DNA of 64,000 bases from the NCBI GenBank assembly GCA_016169945.1, contig JADLSH010000114.1, positions 2,020,001 through 2,084,000 of the forward strand. The letters are read 5' to 3'. The first letter of the stretch is position 1. Each line of letters begins with the position of its first letter. The translations under genes were made by a program, and so were the position numbers. This document shows, one piece after another, positions 1 through 13,340 of the stretch. The DNA comes from Trachythela sp. YZ-2020 (Eukaryota; Cnidaria; Anthozoa; Malacalcyonacea; Clavulariidae). Under the pieces are notes generated by a model. It did no database searches and was not told where the DNA came from. It worked only from the letters and a program-made list of their open reading frames with translations.

Positions 1-120
1 CCTATAGTCACTGTTGCCTCAGCGACTATTCATCTATCGCTTCCAATAATGACGAGATATCTTCACGGAACTGTCTGAAATAGAAAAGAACTTTAATGTC
101 GATTATTCACGATAAATTGT

Positions 121-355
121 GAAGCCGCCGCTCGTGGTCTAAAGCCTGCTTTCCACTTCGACCGTATCGTAGCGAAACGTAGCGTATTTCTTTGTTTCCT
201 GAGCACTCGGGTAGAACTAATGAATTAGACACAAAAGAAAATACTACGGTACGTTACGATACGTTTGAACTTTGAAGTGGAAAACAGGCTTAAGCCTGTT
301 TGCATTGACCCGCCAACGCAAACGCTCGAGTTCGATTCTCGATAGGGGAATCTTA
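121..355 (+). pseudogene. tRNA-like sequence split by the foldback element
   Basis: Before the foldback there is a box-A-like stretch (ctcgtggtctaaag). After it comes a B-box-like stretch (gagttcgattctcgatagg) of the kind found in the T arm of Ser/Leu-type tRNAs. Removing the foldback brings the two together. No convincing acceptor stem pairs, so this is at best a decayed tRNA or SINE head. Confidence 0.25.
142..292. repeat. Foldback element, ~150 bp
   Basis: The arms aagcctgctttccacttc and gaagtggaaaacaggctt are reverse complements and enclose a partly complementary centre, so the whole segment can fold into one hairpin. There is no coding capacity. It looks like a short foldback MITE. It sits between two pieces that resemble the 5' and 3' halves of a tRNA gene. 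Confidence 0.6.
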
Positions 356-789
356 TTTTCACTATTTAACAGTTTCAGGTCTCAGCGATGAAATCGATGT
401 TTCTATGATGAGAGAATGATATTGTGTGATAAGATTTTAGTTGTCTGGTGGGGAAGGCATTCCTAAAATTTAATTTTCACTTCCAGACGCTCGGCGTCGG
501 CATGTTGAATTATCTGTGTTAACTATACTCTGATTTACATTGCCGACCAATGCAAGCCGAAACCTATAGTCGCTGTTGCCCCAGCGACTAATAATGCATA
601 TAGGAAATGTTATAACATAATAATTAGATAATTTTAATGAGTTTTGTAACACACAATTATAACGTTACAGTTCACTGAGGCACAATGTATTCACGTTATT
701 GTTCGAAACCTATAGAGTACATATGGTTTAATTGTTAAACACTAACTTATATCCGAAAGATTCATAAGTCCCAAGGTAGGTCGAAAGAA
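356..789. other. Non-coding, no gene seen
   Basis: AT-rich sequence with only short, unsupported reading frames. A phrase near base 1 (cctatagtc-ctgttgcc-cagcgact) recurs at about 563, which suggests old repeat debris. Homology with the second duplication unit starts only near 790. Confidence 0.5.
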
Positions 790-1145
790 TGATACCCAGA
801 CTCGGACGGGACAAGCTACACATCAGGATCGCCTTTACAGGAAAGCCTACGGGAAGACGACGCTTTGGCAAAAAGAAGTGGCCGCCAGTATCTCCTAGGA
901 TATACATCCGGGATCAACAAAGTACATGAAATGGAAAAAGAAGAAAGAAATCTTAACAAGTGACCTACTAGAATAATAGGTGGGAAAGTATATGGATTCT
1001 GCAACAAACCGGAAGGGTGCACCATTGGGGATTAATTGGGCAAAAACATTAACACCTGCGCAACCTGGAGTAGGGTAAGGTGAAAAGAACGGCATGGGCT
1101 TTCTTTTGAAGTCACTCTCAACATTTGATGGCAAAGCAATGAGGT

Positions 1146-2380
1146 CTACAGAATGACCACATGGACACCAAACAAAGCTTGAACATGTTGCCAGTAAATA
1201 GGGGACAGTCGGCTATCAACAGTGGTGAGACGCCGAGAAGGTGCATCCGCAACGTTTAAGCGAGAGGGAACAAAATAGAGGTTGAGTTGAATGTTTGCAG
1301 AAAGTATTTCTGCAAAAATTTGTTTTGAGAGCATCAAATAATAGTTTGGAACGTGGTCCTTGTTTCTCCCATGCATGAATTAGAACCATATTATCCGTAA
1401 AGACGTCGACCCAAGAGTTGGAAATGGATGCAAAGAACGACTTGAGGACATTGGCCAAGGTTAAAGCCTCCTTGGTAACAATGTCCAAAGAAAGAGATGT
1501 GTCAACCCAGTAGTCCGAAACAGAAACTGAAATCGCGTTCGGACTTAAGACACCGCCCCACGCATAGGCGAAGCATCAGTGAATAGCTGAATATGAGAAT
1601 GAAACTCAGACCTCCAAGGCAGAAAATCATTGCGGAGGGCAGATGATAGTATGCAGGGCCTAGAACTGCGACTGGCTTTGGCAATGGCAAGATTAATTTC
1701 ATTGGTAAACAGCCTGGCCCCTGGAACAGCGAGAGACATAGAGGTGCATTTTCCTGCTAGTTTTTGCAATGTTACCAGCTCAATGGTATCTTTCTTGAGA
1801 ATATCATGCACTAAAACTAGAAATTTCTCTTTCTTATGAGCAAGAAGGGTGAAGGCCTGCTTACAGTACAAGAATCTGATTTAAAACCTAAGTACGGGAC
1901 TTGCTGGGCTGGAATAAAGATACACTTGTTTAAACCTAAAACGTAGTTCAAAAGGATAGCAGTATAACAGACGAGAAAAATAGCTGAAGAGGCCAATTCA
2001 AAATCGGAAAGAAGGGGTGCGACGGAAGAGGCAAGGCATAACTGCCCGACATGACGATCATCAATATACAAAGCACAAGGTATAACAACTGAACGAGGAT
2101 AATGTGATGCAAGAGAACCAGTAGTGTGATATGCATAGGCTGACAATTTCCAGCCAAAAGGATTGCATTACTAACAAAATACCACTGCCCCCATCGAAAA
2201 GCAAAATAGGGGCGACTATCCGGAGTTAAGAAAATATGATCACAACCGGACTTATCATCAATGACACATTGAAAGGAATTAATTAACATGGATGTATCGA
2301 ATAAGATTCGGGAGACGATCCAATTTAAAAGAGCGGTGAACTATCCAAAGGTTTAAAAACCGAAGATCATTACATAACCT
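1146..2380 (-). pseudogene. Reverse transcriptase/RNase H of Ngaro-like element, frameshifted
   Basis: Three overlapping minus frames together give an RT-RNase H protein. Around 2180-2380 there are palm/fingers residues. Around 1817-2146 there is the catalytic YIDD motif (YIDDRHVGQ) followed by YLGF. Around 1216-1600 there is an RNase H with TDAS and a C-terminal N-x-ADAPSRR motif, typical of DIRS/Ngaro RNase H. RT and RNase H would copy the RNA genome and remove the template. At least two frame changes separate the parts, so no full-length protein can be made. The same breaks occur in copy B. Confidence 0.75.
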
Positions 2381-3168
2381 TGGTTTGGATGGCTCAACTG
2401 TGAGAGGAATAACTAGGTGGGGCGGGGGTTACTTCCGCAACCTTGCCCCAAACACTAATGGCACCTGTAGCGAACCCTTCGATAATAGTAATGGAGATAT
2501 ATTGAGCAAATCGTCTGCAAGATATATTGTTTTTTATTGTTGGTGGGGAAAAGCTCTGTCGTAGTTTTTGCCCTTGTAACCACCCTTGAAATGACGAAAA
2601 TATTGGAAAACGCTGACACGATATTTGATCCAACCCAAGATTTCTTGAACAGAGGCAGATTCGATTCCAGATCTAATCCGCAACCATTGATCATAATGTC
2701 GATGTAATTGACCAGCGACGAAACTGTTTGGGTCAGAGAATACAACTAAACTGGGATCAGTAGTTTTTGCTCCAGACATCACTTCATCGATAAAATCTTT
2801 GTGTATATGTTCGTTATAGACCGTCATCTCCTGGGACTGAACAATAGACTCCCCATTCATATCCACCCACTGGACTTTGAGAATTTGCCGATAATGGAGA
2901 GTCAGAAAAGAACGGAGATGCAATACAATCAATCCCAGGAGATGACGTCTCTGAACCCCGGTAATCCGAGTAAGGATTAGTACCCCCTCAAGACTGCCAT
3001 CAAGGGATCATTGTGAAAGACAGAATTTTTAATTTTATTTGAACACGATCATACTAGAACACATTTTAAATTTAATTTTTATTACATCTTGCGGAACGTA
3101 GCAAGTATTTGATTACTATAAGCAAATAAGTTAATTACAATACATTCATAGCTACAAATCGGAGATAA

Positions 3169-3656
3169 TCAGGGAAGTGGTTTTGGTCGAGGACGAGGAT
3201 ATGGATCTGGGTATGTCTTGAATAGACATCGATTAGCAAAATGGCCTGGGTATCCACATCGGAAACATCTGGGGCCTTGCGTTGGTCGGGTCTTTGCGTT
3301 CTTAGCTGATGGTTTGTTAAGGGACTTCTCAACTTTTGCAATAGATTCTGGTACTTTTGTATACTCTTTATCAGCAAACAAGGTTATAAAGAATGCCTTG
3401 ACGTCTCGAGGAGGCCTCTGGATGCGGGTTCTAAGCTCTTGCAATGCAGCTTGGTAGAATCCAGCACTCTTATGGTTGGTGTCTTGAGCACAATGACTTA
3501 GGGCTTGGGCGAGGGGCAAGGCTTCGTATTTGTCAAAACCCAAGTCACCCTTGGTGACGAGATTGTTAATCTTTTCCGCAATGAAATCAACTGACGGCTT
3601 ATTCAGTTCTTCTAGGGCTTTGATTCTGGCCTTTAACTGAACAATCTCGTCATTCT
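3169..3656 (-). CDS. Gag-like CCHC protein of Ngaro-like element
   Basis: This is an open minus-strand frame of about 160 codons after an in-frame stop, with no clear ATG. It begins with a short helical, charged segment and ends with one zinc knuckle (CFRCGYPGHFANRC, C-x2-C-x4-H-x4-C) followed by an Arg/Pro-rich tail. That is the layout of a nucleic-acid-binding Gag of YR retrotransposons. It lies 5' of RT/RNase H, as expected. The N-terminus is probably incomplete. In copy B the same protein carries an extra stop and a small deletion. Confidence 0.65.
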
Positions 3657-3717
3657 AAAGCTGGACAACGGGAAAAATAAAGGGTTAACTAGTTACTGTG
3701 ACTGGCTAGGATAATGT

Positions 3718-3915
3718 TTTGTATTATGGGGAAATATGCATGCTGAACTAAACTGAACCTGCCAATATTTATTGGAAAATATTTATATAATGCAGGACCT
3801 AACTGTTAACCTGCTATGTAAGGGAAAATACTTATGCAGGACCAAACTGTTAACCTACCATTATTCAGGGGGGAAATATATATGCAGAACCAAACGGTTA
3901 ACCTGCCATGGGAAA
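3718..3915. repeat. Short tandem repeats in Ngaro-like 5' region
   Basis: Three to four imperfect units share the phrase gcaggacc-aaactgttaacctgc with a tail like ggggaaaatatatat. The same repeats occur at 42900-43110 and 43735-43790 in copy B, where ~620 bp is inserted between repeats. They lie in the untranslated leader of the element. Confidence 0.6.
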
Positions 3916-4586
3916 GTATATATATCATCCATATGACCAAGGCGAAAATTTACCCGAGATACAGCTGTTGAAATATACTAAAACGTCAACACATGTTATG
4001 TTAAACCGGCAAACACTACCGCTTAATTATCGGTGTCATATTGTCGAAAGTCTTTAGGGCGTGACGAGAAAAATAAAAACGTTATTGAACAGATACAAAT
4101 AAATGAGAGACTTATATAGAACGTCGGCCCCATACATAGATAGCAAAAATCCTACGAAGATGAACGCGTATACTTTGGAATTCATGCAAACATGGTCGGC
4201 GAAAGCGACTGTGAAACGAGCAAGCAGTAAAACAAATAGATAGTATTAAAAACTAAATCAAACTTAATACCTCAAGTTTAGTGGTGTCAATATTCTGCGG
4301 TATTTCCGTAGGCTAGCTGTGTTGTAGTCGTTGCAAATATTTCAGGACTCGTTTCAGGAAGCGATTGCACTTTATCCAAAGTGGGCGAAGCGAGACAAGC
4401 TCGAGCAAAGCTAGTCGCCCTTTGTGAATTCGAAGGCCTTTGAACCTCTTGTATCGGAATTCCAGTATTTCTTAAATTTTCTTTACCAATCGAAGCAGAA
4501 GTTCCCCTTGTGGCAGTCGCACAGAGAGTGACTGATAGCTCTGACTAATGTTCCCTTAAATACGCGGGCGAGACCGCTGACAATAG

Positions 4587-5720
4587 TGTTGTGCCTTCCA
4601 TAGCACATATTTTTCTATATGTATAAAGCTAAAAAATCACCTCGGAGATAAATTCATAGCAATTTGGACCCAGCCCCAGCTACTGTAAAATTCTAAGTTG
4701 GCAAGCAGTTGAAAGTCTGAGAAGCGTTTGCCGGTGCCTTTATCCGACCATTAACGTTAGTTTCGTTAAGCCACCTGGCCATATTGGTTCTACTCTTTTG
4801 CTTCAAATTTTAGTGCGTCTACTTGTAACAATAAACTGGGTTGTAGTATATTCAAGGTTTCACTTTTTGAAGACTTCCCAATTACTCTTATTTACGCTTA
4901 TGCCTATAAGTAGCTGGATCATATGACAACAATAACACGAGGCATGCATCAGAGATTTCCTAATTACAGTTTTTTTACGATTATAGCCATAAATGATTGA
5001 TCCACTGAGCTCAGTGGACCAGTGGTTGGATCCAAACACAAGGCATGTAAAGTCGCCATTCGTACAAACAATTTGCTGCTCAATAATTCCAATTCCTAGT
5101 GAAAGAAGACCTTCAAAATAAAATAGATATCCTTCAACCCTCGCCCCGGCGGCTCGTGGGCCACTTTTTTTATCACAGTAGACACCTGTATGCTATAACG
5201 TAGCTATTTTTATCTATGTAAGCGAGAAAATGGAGAATAGTATATACCGACAATATTTTTGTTTTCCAAATAGTTGGTGTTACAGAGTTTACTATTAAAT
5301 AAATATCGATTACTTGTGCGTACGATTTCCATTTACGGGTTGTGAAGTATCGCTAAACAAATTTCTGTGATGGTAATATAGTCGCCTTATTACCGAAAAA
5401 CGTAATAAAACTCTCACTTCGGTGATTTCGCCAAAACCCGGCGGCATGCTTACAATTATGAGCACAAAAACACTAGCCAATCAAAACGCTGATACGATAA
5501 TTCACCACATGTGAGAAAAATCGTCCGACCAATCAAAACGCTAAGACCATAAATTTCACATGTGAAAAATATCGTCCGCCTTGAGGATACGATTTTTATT
5601 TCACCCATCTACTGCACAGAAATCTCTATACTTATATAAAAATAGAAACTTATTAATATAAGTCAGAACCTGTATTCAACCAAATATCAATTTAACTAAT
5701 AATATATCATTATACCTAGA
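4587..5720. other. Non-coding flank between retroelement and receptor gene
   Basis: No gene is seen. The sequence matches 44521-45150, 47555-47727, 48101-48180 and 49090-49440 of unit B; the gaps in unit B are later insertions. The stretch from about 5390 just upstream of the receptor exon is well conserved between units and probably includes intron or promoter sequence of that gene. Confidence 0.6.
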
Positions 5721-8700
5721 AACTTTACCCAAGCCATATATTCCAAGCTCTGTTCCCTTCTTTGCTGGCAGAGATGTTGAAGTTGAAGAAATAACAAATC
5801 TTATAACAAACCAATCGACACGGCTGTTAAACATCTGGGGATCTCCTGGATTTGGTAAAACATCTACAGCTATTGAAGTAGCGCACCACCTCGGGTACCC
5901 TGTTTATTTTTTTAAATTGCAGGGTTATACTACAGTAGATGAATTTTTATCTAAAATTTTAAGTATTTTTAAAAGTAATTTAGCAGATCTTAGTCTAACA
6001 CCTATAGACAAAATAGTAAGTATTTTTAGAAAAATATTTTCTCCAATTTTTCTTATATTTGATAACCTTGATGATCATCTCGCTAGTGTAGGTAGTTCCG
6101 CTAAACTAACACGTTTGTTTGAAGAATTGTTAGACAGTAATGTTAACATCAATCTACTTGTTACAACTAGGGAGCTTTTGGAAAATATGCGCGGTCAAAT
6201 AACAGGTTTTCAAGACTTCCGAATTCGACCTCTTCATCCAGTTTCGTCTGTTGAATTTGTTCGTCAATTTCTTCCTGTATTTTCTGAAAGTGTTGTTGCA
6301 AAGGTGGCTAGAATTTCTTCCCATGTTCCTCTGGCAATGAAGCTCGTTGCTTCATTAGTTGAAAACAACACTGAGGATACGGCGAATAAAATACTTGAGG
6401 AATTAAGTGTTTCAGGAAATCTTTTAGAGCGGATAGACAGTCCATACGAGAAAAACATGCAAAAGATATTCGAGACTCCTTTTGAGCAGTTGACGTTAAG
6501 TGACAAACATGCGCTGATTTCACTAACCGTATTTACATCTGCTAGAATAGGTAAAGATGCTGCGATTGACGTTGTTTCTGGAGAAATGGGGGTTGCAAAA
6601 GCCGTACTGAGCCTTAAAACACTTGTTAAGAAATCGCTAATAGATGAAGATTCCAATGGAGAATATTACTCTATTCACCCTCTTATCTTTTCTTTTGTCG
6701 TTGATAAAGCAAAAGAATGTGATTTTGAGAATATTTTCAATTCCGCTAGAATTCGCTTTGGCACGTATTACTTGCTTCTTTTTGAAAGGTTAAATGACGA
6801 TTTCCTTGCCGGAAAGTCGATAGAGAGTCCCCAACTGACAGATACAATGCTACATGTATCGAATGCCATAGATCAATCTATTACATATAGTTTGGAAAAT
6901 TCCCAAGATCTTTTTCGCATCTTATCTAAAGCTGAAGTATTTCTTTTTCTTGTTTCTCGTTCCCAAAATATTCCCAAACTATATGATTTAGCTATAGAAA
7001 AATGCAGGGCCGAGCAATACAACAATTACGTACGTAAGTTGTATGTCAGCAAATATTTTCATAGTATTGCCTTTTCCCTCTTTGGCTCGAATATACATTC
7101 AGACGTACCTAAGCATATAGGTAAAGACGTCATGTTGTTATCGGATGGTAGTGGAGCAAAACTAGGTTGTTACGAAGGAATTTCACTTATTTCTAAAGGA
7201 AATATTGAGTCGGGTATTGAATGTATTGAAAAACATCTTGACGGATTACAAACATGCACTGATCAACAACTTGTAAAATGCTTATGCCTGCAGCTTCTTT
7301 CACTTTTTTACACTAATTTGAAAGAGTACAGCAAATCGAGCAACTTCAGTAGAAAGGCTATCGAGGTTTGTGAAGAAGTTGGCAATTACAATCTCTTTGT
7401 AATTGGTGATTGTGAGCAAAGTTCCACTGTGACGCAAACGAAAGATAAAGGCGAACAATTAATACTGTTTGTCCATTTGTTATCTATGTGGTCAAAAAAA
7501 TATTTAAGTGACGAGACAAAACTGTACTTCTTTAATCTTGCGAATAAATTACAGCAACAGTTAGAGAATTTTGTTCGTTTTATCTATTTCAAATACTCAT
7601 GTACGGTGATTTGGTTTCAGCTTATCTTGGTTCTAGTGTTGGACAAGACGTTCTTTTGGATGAAAAGATCCAGTTTCTTAACAAATCACTGAAGTCTGAT
7701 GAGTGTTTCTCCTTGACAGAAAGAACATTTCCGAGTATGTCGGAGATGTTTGCGACTAAGTCTTGTTTGCCTGAGCGATTGTTCAATTGCTATACTATAA
7801 AAATGATAATGAGCGACCATACAAAAAAGCAAAGTTTGAATGTTGACACATGTCGTGACGCCCTTGACCTTTCACATAAAGAGTATGGTAAACAACATCA
7901 GAACACCGCGTTCTGTTACTTTCAAATTGGCTTGGCTGAGAATGCTTCTGAGAATTACACTTCTGCTCTTGATGCATTTGATAATGCTATTGAAATTATG
8001 ACAGCCATTCAGGATGGGAGCGACAACAATGATGAGGTGCTTGCTGAGGTTTATATTGGAAAAGGAGAGACGCATATATGTATAAATGATTTCGCATCCG
8101 CTATTGCCTCTTTCGAAGAAGCACTTGATATTAGAAGGACATTGTTCAATGAAGATAATGAACAAATTGCTCAAAATCTATTTAAGCTCGGGATGTCGCA
8201 AAGGGATGTTGGTGATTTGTCTTTAGCTCTTGGAACACTTAAACGCGCTCTGCAAATATGGATAAAACTGCATGCTGATAACCCCAGCTCTTTGAGGTAT
8301 AGGTATATATGGCTATGTTATGTTGTTATTGGAAGAGTGCACAACGATCTTGGCAACAACACTGAATGCCTTAAAGCTGCACTTGAAGTGACAACAGATG
8401 ACGATCAAGAGCGCTCACTTGCACAAAGTTTTATTTGTATAGAACTTATAAATTTGAATGTAGATGAAAACTTGTACGCGGAATTGTTGGATAGTAGTTT
8501 ACCTGGAATCAAGGAAAATTATAAGTCTTTATTGGCCGTGGGGTATTTGACATTAGGTTCAAAACAACTTGAGTCAGGAAAGTATGATGCTTGTCTAGCG
8601 TCGCTTCGAAAAGCTCTTGATATTGAATTAGAGGTAACGCTGGGGGGACATATTTTTATTCAAGAGGAGACAGTTGCCTCGTACGTTGCAATGGTGAACG

Positions 8701-9227
8701 CCTTAGTTAAAATTGGAAAGTCTAAACTGGCGAGAAGGGCAATTGACAGAGCTACGAAAATAGCAGAATCACTTCCTGAAGGTAAACAACATTTTTGGGT
8801 ATTTTGTTGTTATAGCTTGAAGGGTCGCATTCAAAATGAAATGCGGGATTATGTTGCAGCAATTGAATCACTCGAACATGCACTTCTGCAACTTCCAAAA
8901 ATTTCTAACGCAGCCTATTACAAATCCAAAGTATTGGAGAGTCGTATGGCGCTTGCTAAAGCTTATTTCTATGAAAGATCCTATAAGGAGGCGCTCACAT
9001 CGATTTATGACGCACTGTCTATCATTAAAGATAATTTTCCTGAGGGAAGCGAAACTGAAGCTGCATTCTGTCTCTGTGTGGCGTTAATCGCACAAAAGAT
9101 GGGAAACAGAAGTTTAGCAGTGAGTAATTTGCGCTTAGCCTACAAGATGTATTCAAAAATTTTGGGAGAAACCCATTTCGCGACACAACAATGTTACATT
9201 TCATATGCTAGAGCTCTTATAAATTGA
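5721..9227 (+). pseudogene. NB-ARC/TPR receptor-like gene, copy A, frameshifted
   Basis: The frame is open upstream of 5917. It encodes a PSSVPFFAGR entry motif, a Walker A GSPGFGKTS (5839-5865), a Walker B-like FLIFDNLDD (~6050), a TTRELL sensor motif (~6165), a HVPLAMKL (GLPL-like) motif (~6330) and an HPL motif replacing MHD (~6675). This is the order of the NB-ARC STAND ATPase of cnidarian NLR-like proteins. From ~7700 to 9227 there are TPR repeats of ~42-44 residues (kinesin-light-chain type), a ligand or partner platform. The NB-ARC frame runs out at 7692; the TPR frame starts about 7599. Relative to copy B there is a net 10-nt loss at ~7565-7605, which breaks the protein. The 5' exon is absent; candidate acceptors are ...acctag at 5720 and ...cccaag at 5733. 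The intracellular sensor role is inferred from the family. Confidence 0.8.
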
Positions 9228-12200
9228 CTGTTCATATCCCTCTTTCTAACACGAACAAAGTATATATACAAATTATCAGAGTTAAGACTATAAGCAGTGC
9301 TTATTCAGACACAACAATATAGTTCATTTAAACTCTGACGTGTTTCGCTTAAAAGTTTGCACTTGTTATCGTATATCCTGGGTTTTTTTCCCAGAAAATT
9401 TCCGGCCAATGATAATCATCAAAACGTGCTCATAAAAACTCTGCAAACCAATTTTGACAATGCTGCTTATTCTAGACAATTTTTGTTCACATCATGCCGA
9501 GGAACATGGGATTAGAAAGTTTTGCCATTGTGATTAAAATGATTGATATTCCTCTTTTGAAAATAGTCATCGTGACGTTTGATACTGTTTCCAGCTTACG
9601 TTTCAGGCACCTTGTAAGAGCATGTTTATTTCAGAGTCTGATGGGATGTTTTCGGCATTGGGAGTTTTTGTCATCAATGACTATTTGAAAATTGAACTTT
9701 GAATCGAAATTCTAATTAACGTTTTTCTATGAAAGACTAGCCTGCAAAAGACAGGCTCTCGCGGGTCAGGGTTAGGAAGACGAGACTGGATGTTTGCTGA
9801 GATATTTGCTGAGTTTCAACGTTAATTAGGATTCCGCAAAATGTTAGCAAAACATTTTGTCTGAAAGTTGATGTTTTTATACTCGTATATTAATTGATAT
9901 TATCTGTGTTAGGCGGGATTGAACATTGATGTTGCAAAAAACATGACCTTCTTGAGGCAGGAACTGCCAGTAATATGCTAAGAAAAGGAAGTATGTAATT
10001 TTAACTTTAGACGAAGTCATACTATTTGAGAACATGCTCATCCCATCTAACATAGATAGAACGTTTATATGATAATTTCTCATCCCCCTCACCCGAGATT
10101 TTAGTGAATGCAATGCCATATAAAAGCTCTAGAGCTTGTTAAGGGTTGTAGATTGTTGCCATATTGTGTGAGAGAGGTCTATATATAACGGTATTCAAAC
10201 TGTGACATTTTGATAACCTTGAAATTGAAATCTGGATATAATTTCCAGCAACTGATTCTCGTGTTGCATGTAAAATCATATTTCATTCTCACATAATCAA
10301 ATAACTAAGGATAATTTTAAAAAATATATCAAATTGAACTGAGTACACACGAAATCAAGAATATCTCGGTAGTTTATTGTAAGAATATTTACAAGGCAGA
10401 TTAATATTTTTTAGTATTTGTGTAGTTAGAAAGCATTATAGTAAATCATTTTAATCAAATTTCTTCACTCCATTGTTTTTTTAATCAACTACGATACGCC
10501 TATTTTCAGGGACGCTGGGACGATAAAAGTGCACGAGGGAATGTTTTCACATAGCGATTTGTCGGAACCATTTCAAGTATTGCTGAATGTTAGGAACAAA
10601 AGATTCTCAATTGGTGATATCACCATGCAGATGACTTTTACACCACGCATTTTTCAGTTATCGAAAAAGTAAATGTATAATATGGTCCGACAAATACTAT
10701 AGCGTGAAAACGAAGCTTTAATCTCATTCTTATGAACTAAGCAAAGTTGGGTTTTTTTGTCGGAATTTTCATTTGTAAAATCTAATGTAACTAGGAAACA
10801 GTTTTTCGTCCTCGTTCATAGACCGTGAGGTAGTACTCGAGACTGAAAATCAGAAAATACCAGAAAAATAACGTAGTTTATAGAACACTTTTTCATTGTT
10901 TTTTTCCATCTCAATTTATGTTGTTACACAACGGGACTGATAGTTCAAATAGCAATGGTAACGAATTGTGAAATGTGGCATCCTTGCCTCGTTCCAGCGT
11001 CTCTACCAATTTATAGCATGATCGAATAATATAATATAGTTTCGTTTACCCTTTATCGATCTTCTAATAAGAGATGACGCTAAGCTCGTTCGCACTTACG
11101 AGTTATCTAAGGAATGGAGAATACTTTTTGTTTCTTTTTCTGTATCTTACTATTCTCACGTAATGTTCATTGCAAGAGCCGTTAAGTGAAACGAGTTTGG
11201 TAGCCAGAAATTTTCGCATGCATCTTACTTTGTTAATATATTATTAAACTTATGTATACTACACCTTTTTCAATTTTATACTCTGCGTTACACATTGCGA
11301 TTTGTTGGGGCGATTTCAGATTTAGCTATGATAATGATGAATTTTTTCAAATATATGTCGACAGATGTCGTTAGCGCGTCCTTTTTAAAACTATTTTAAA
11401 TATATTAAAGTGGATCTTAAATCAGCCGGACAAATCGGAATGTCTAAACGCAGACACTTCCAATAGGGCTTAGCTTTAAATATATTTTGCCTAACAATGA
11501 AAAATTTTATCCAATTTCTATCAATTTTCCAAAAAGATATTTTCTTGTTAGTCTCCATTTCAGAACAAAATATAGGAAAAACTTACTTTGAATACCAAGC
11601 GCGAGACATCTAAGAAATTTTGTTTTCTTAGTTGTGACGTCACAATAGTCACATGCATGTTCAAAACACACGTTCACTCATTTTAAAATCAAGAACGAAC
11701 GAATGAAAAGATTGTGAAAGGCCTATTTAGTATATCAAATTCTTTCAAACGGGACAAAATACTTATATTTGTTCTTCTTATCTGCAGTGGTTGATTTAAG
11801 TAATGTTGATACGTGCACGAGTTTTTGTGAAAACTCCATAATTTAAAGTGAAATAATGTTGTAAATATATAATACGATAACTTAATATCTTCATTACTTA
11901 CACAATATAGTGTTAATGATATGAATGTAAAAGCTGAGACAAAATGTAAAACGGTGATGCTACATAACAAACAAGAAGATGCACATCGGATAAATGACAA
12001 ATTGACATGTGCTTTAAAACTCGTCAAAAGAGAGAAACATTTGGACTTAATATATTCCAAGAATTCTTATACAGTTATCAGCAAAATTCACAAATGAAAA
12101 ATGTGGAGCTGTATTCTATTGTTTGCTTTTAATTAAATAATTATAACTATATTTCAATTTGTACGATATTAAAGTGTTTTGATTTTTTCTATCCGCATCA
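9228..12200. other. Non-coding downstream tail of duplication unit A
   Basis: No supported gene. About 10495-12200 aligns with 53065-54905. About 9335-10495 is present only in unit A; it is AT-rich, with a weak inverted pair around 9710 and 9820 (attctaattaacg / cgttaattagga). No terminal repeats mark it as an insertion, so a deletion in unit B is as likely. Confidence 0.55.
10509..11003. mobile_element. ~500-bp TIR element (MITE), copy A
   Basis: The left end gggacgctgggacgataaaa and the right end ttcgttccagcgtctct are inverted repeats. The same element is at 53081-53577 in unit B, so it was present before duplication. No transposase is encoded. Confidence 0.6.
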
Positions 12201-13190
12201 ATTTACCCTTGTTCTTAATTGGCCTCAGGGGCCGCAGAACCAGGGGGGACCCGTCGGACTCGCCTACAATGCTTGTTCCTTACATTCTACATTCAGGATA
12301 TTTCTAACCCGTCCAAAAAAGAATAAGTATGACCCTGCCTATGCCACTAATAGGTTCCCCATTTCCGGCGGTGCCCGAAGATCCTTTTGCGGCCTTTGCT
12401 TGGCCTAAATTAATATTAGCTCCTCAAATTTTGGTATTAAAATGTTTGATATTTTCTATTTATCGTGCTAACAGAGGAACACACACACAAATAAACCCAG
12501 GTGAACTTCTCCAAACACAGGTTCGTACCAAAGTACATCAGTATCGCCACTAAGACCGAACGAAGGTAACTTTTTCATGGATTGGTCCGTAGAGCAATTG
12601 TGAATCTTTGCCACTAAGTCCCGAATGAAGTTGATCTGTTCATGGACCGGTTCGTAGCAAAAATACATCATCGAAACAAAATTTTGAACCAAGATGACTT
12701 GTTCACGGACCGATCCATAGCAAACTAGATCATACCCCACTATAAGTGCCGAACCAAGTTCAACTGATGATCAGTCCATATTCACAGTATACTTTATCGC
12801 CACTATGAATATCAACTTACAAACGAAGTTTTCTTCTAACGAACTGGTCGGATTGAGAGTGCATCATCTCAACTAATGCTAAACGAAGCTGACTTGTTCA
12901 CAGATCAGTCCATAGCTAGAGAACATCATCGTCACTCACTAAGTTGACTTGCATGAGAACTAAACAGTCCGTAGTTAATTATTGCCATGCACTCTGAGTG
13001 GAAAACCACCAGGGACATACCTTGACTTTACGCATTGGAGGGGGGGGGGGGGGTTGTGGAGTCATTTTGTCAGACAAAAGGGGTGGTCAGCAACCAATGC
13101 CACACCCACAAAAAATAACAAAATATACAATAGTATATTAAATTAACACAAACATGCAATTCAATAGCCGCAATGAACATTCTAGATAAG

Positions 13191-13340
13191 TAATACACCC
13201 TTTCGATAATTACGTCACAAATCTCTCCTTCGCCCGGGAGCCTCGTTCTCGTGAGCGAATTGTATTTCTTCTTGAATGATGAAAGCGAGGCTCCCAGGCC
13301 AAGGACGTATTCATGACGTAATTATTGAAAGGGTGTATTC
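13191..13340. mobile_element. Foldback MITE
   Basis: The left arm acaccctttcgataattacg and right arm cgtaattattgaaagggtgt are reverse complements. The inner parts also pair (gggagcctcg / cgaggctccc). Length is about 150 bp with no coding capacity. Confidence 0.7.

Larger units (their letters stand above)
790..4586 (-). mobile_element. Ngaro-like YR retrotransposon, copy A, 3'-truncated
   Basis: Read on the minus strand, the element begins at 4586 with a terminal repeat (ctattgtcagcggtctcgcc) also found at 44520 and 37696 in copy B. It then shows a gag-like CCHC protein, reverse transcriptase and RNase H. It stops at ~790 just inside the tyrosine-recombinase region, so the recombinase and the 3' repeats are missing. 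The reading frames are broken in several places. The RT frameshift near 2135-2165 is shared with copy B and so predates the duplication. The copy is incapable of autonomous movement. Confidence 0.8.
790..12200 (+). repeat. Segmental duplication, unit A
   Basis: This block is collinear with 39836-54905 in the same orientation. Both contain a minus-strand Ngaro-like retroelement, its 5' flank, an NB-ARC/TPR gene on the plus strand, and a shared downstream non-coding tail containing the same ~500-bp TIR element. The homology runs well past the transposon ends into unique flanks, so one DNA-level duplication explains it better than independent insertions. Unit A keeps ~1.15 kb (about 9335-10495) that unit B lacks. 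Boundaries are judged by eye. Confidence 0.85.

Noticed and set aside
11689..12060. 123-residue minus-strand frame downstream of receptor copy A
   Set aside because: The aligned part of unit B (about 54470-54820) does not keep the frame; AT-rich, no recognisable motif.
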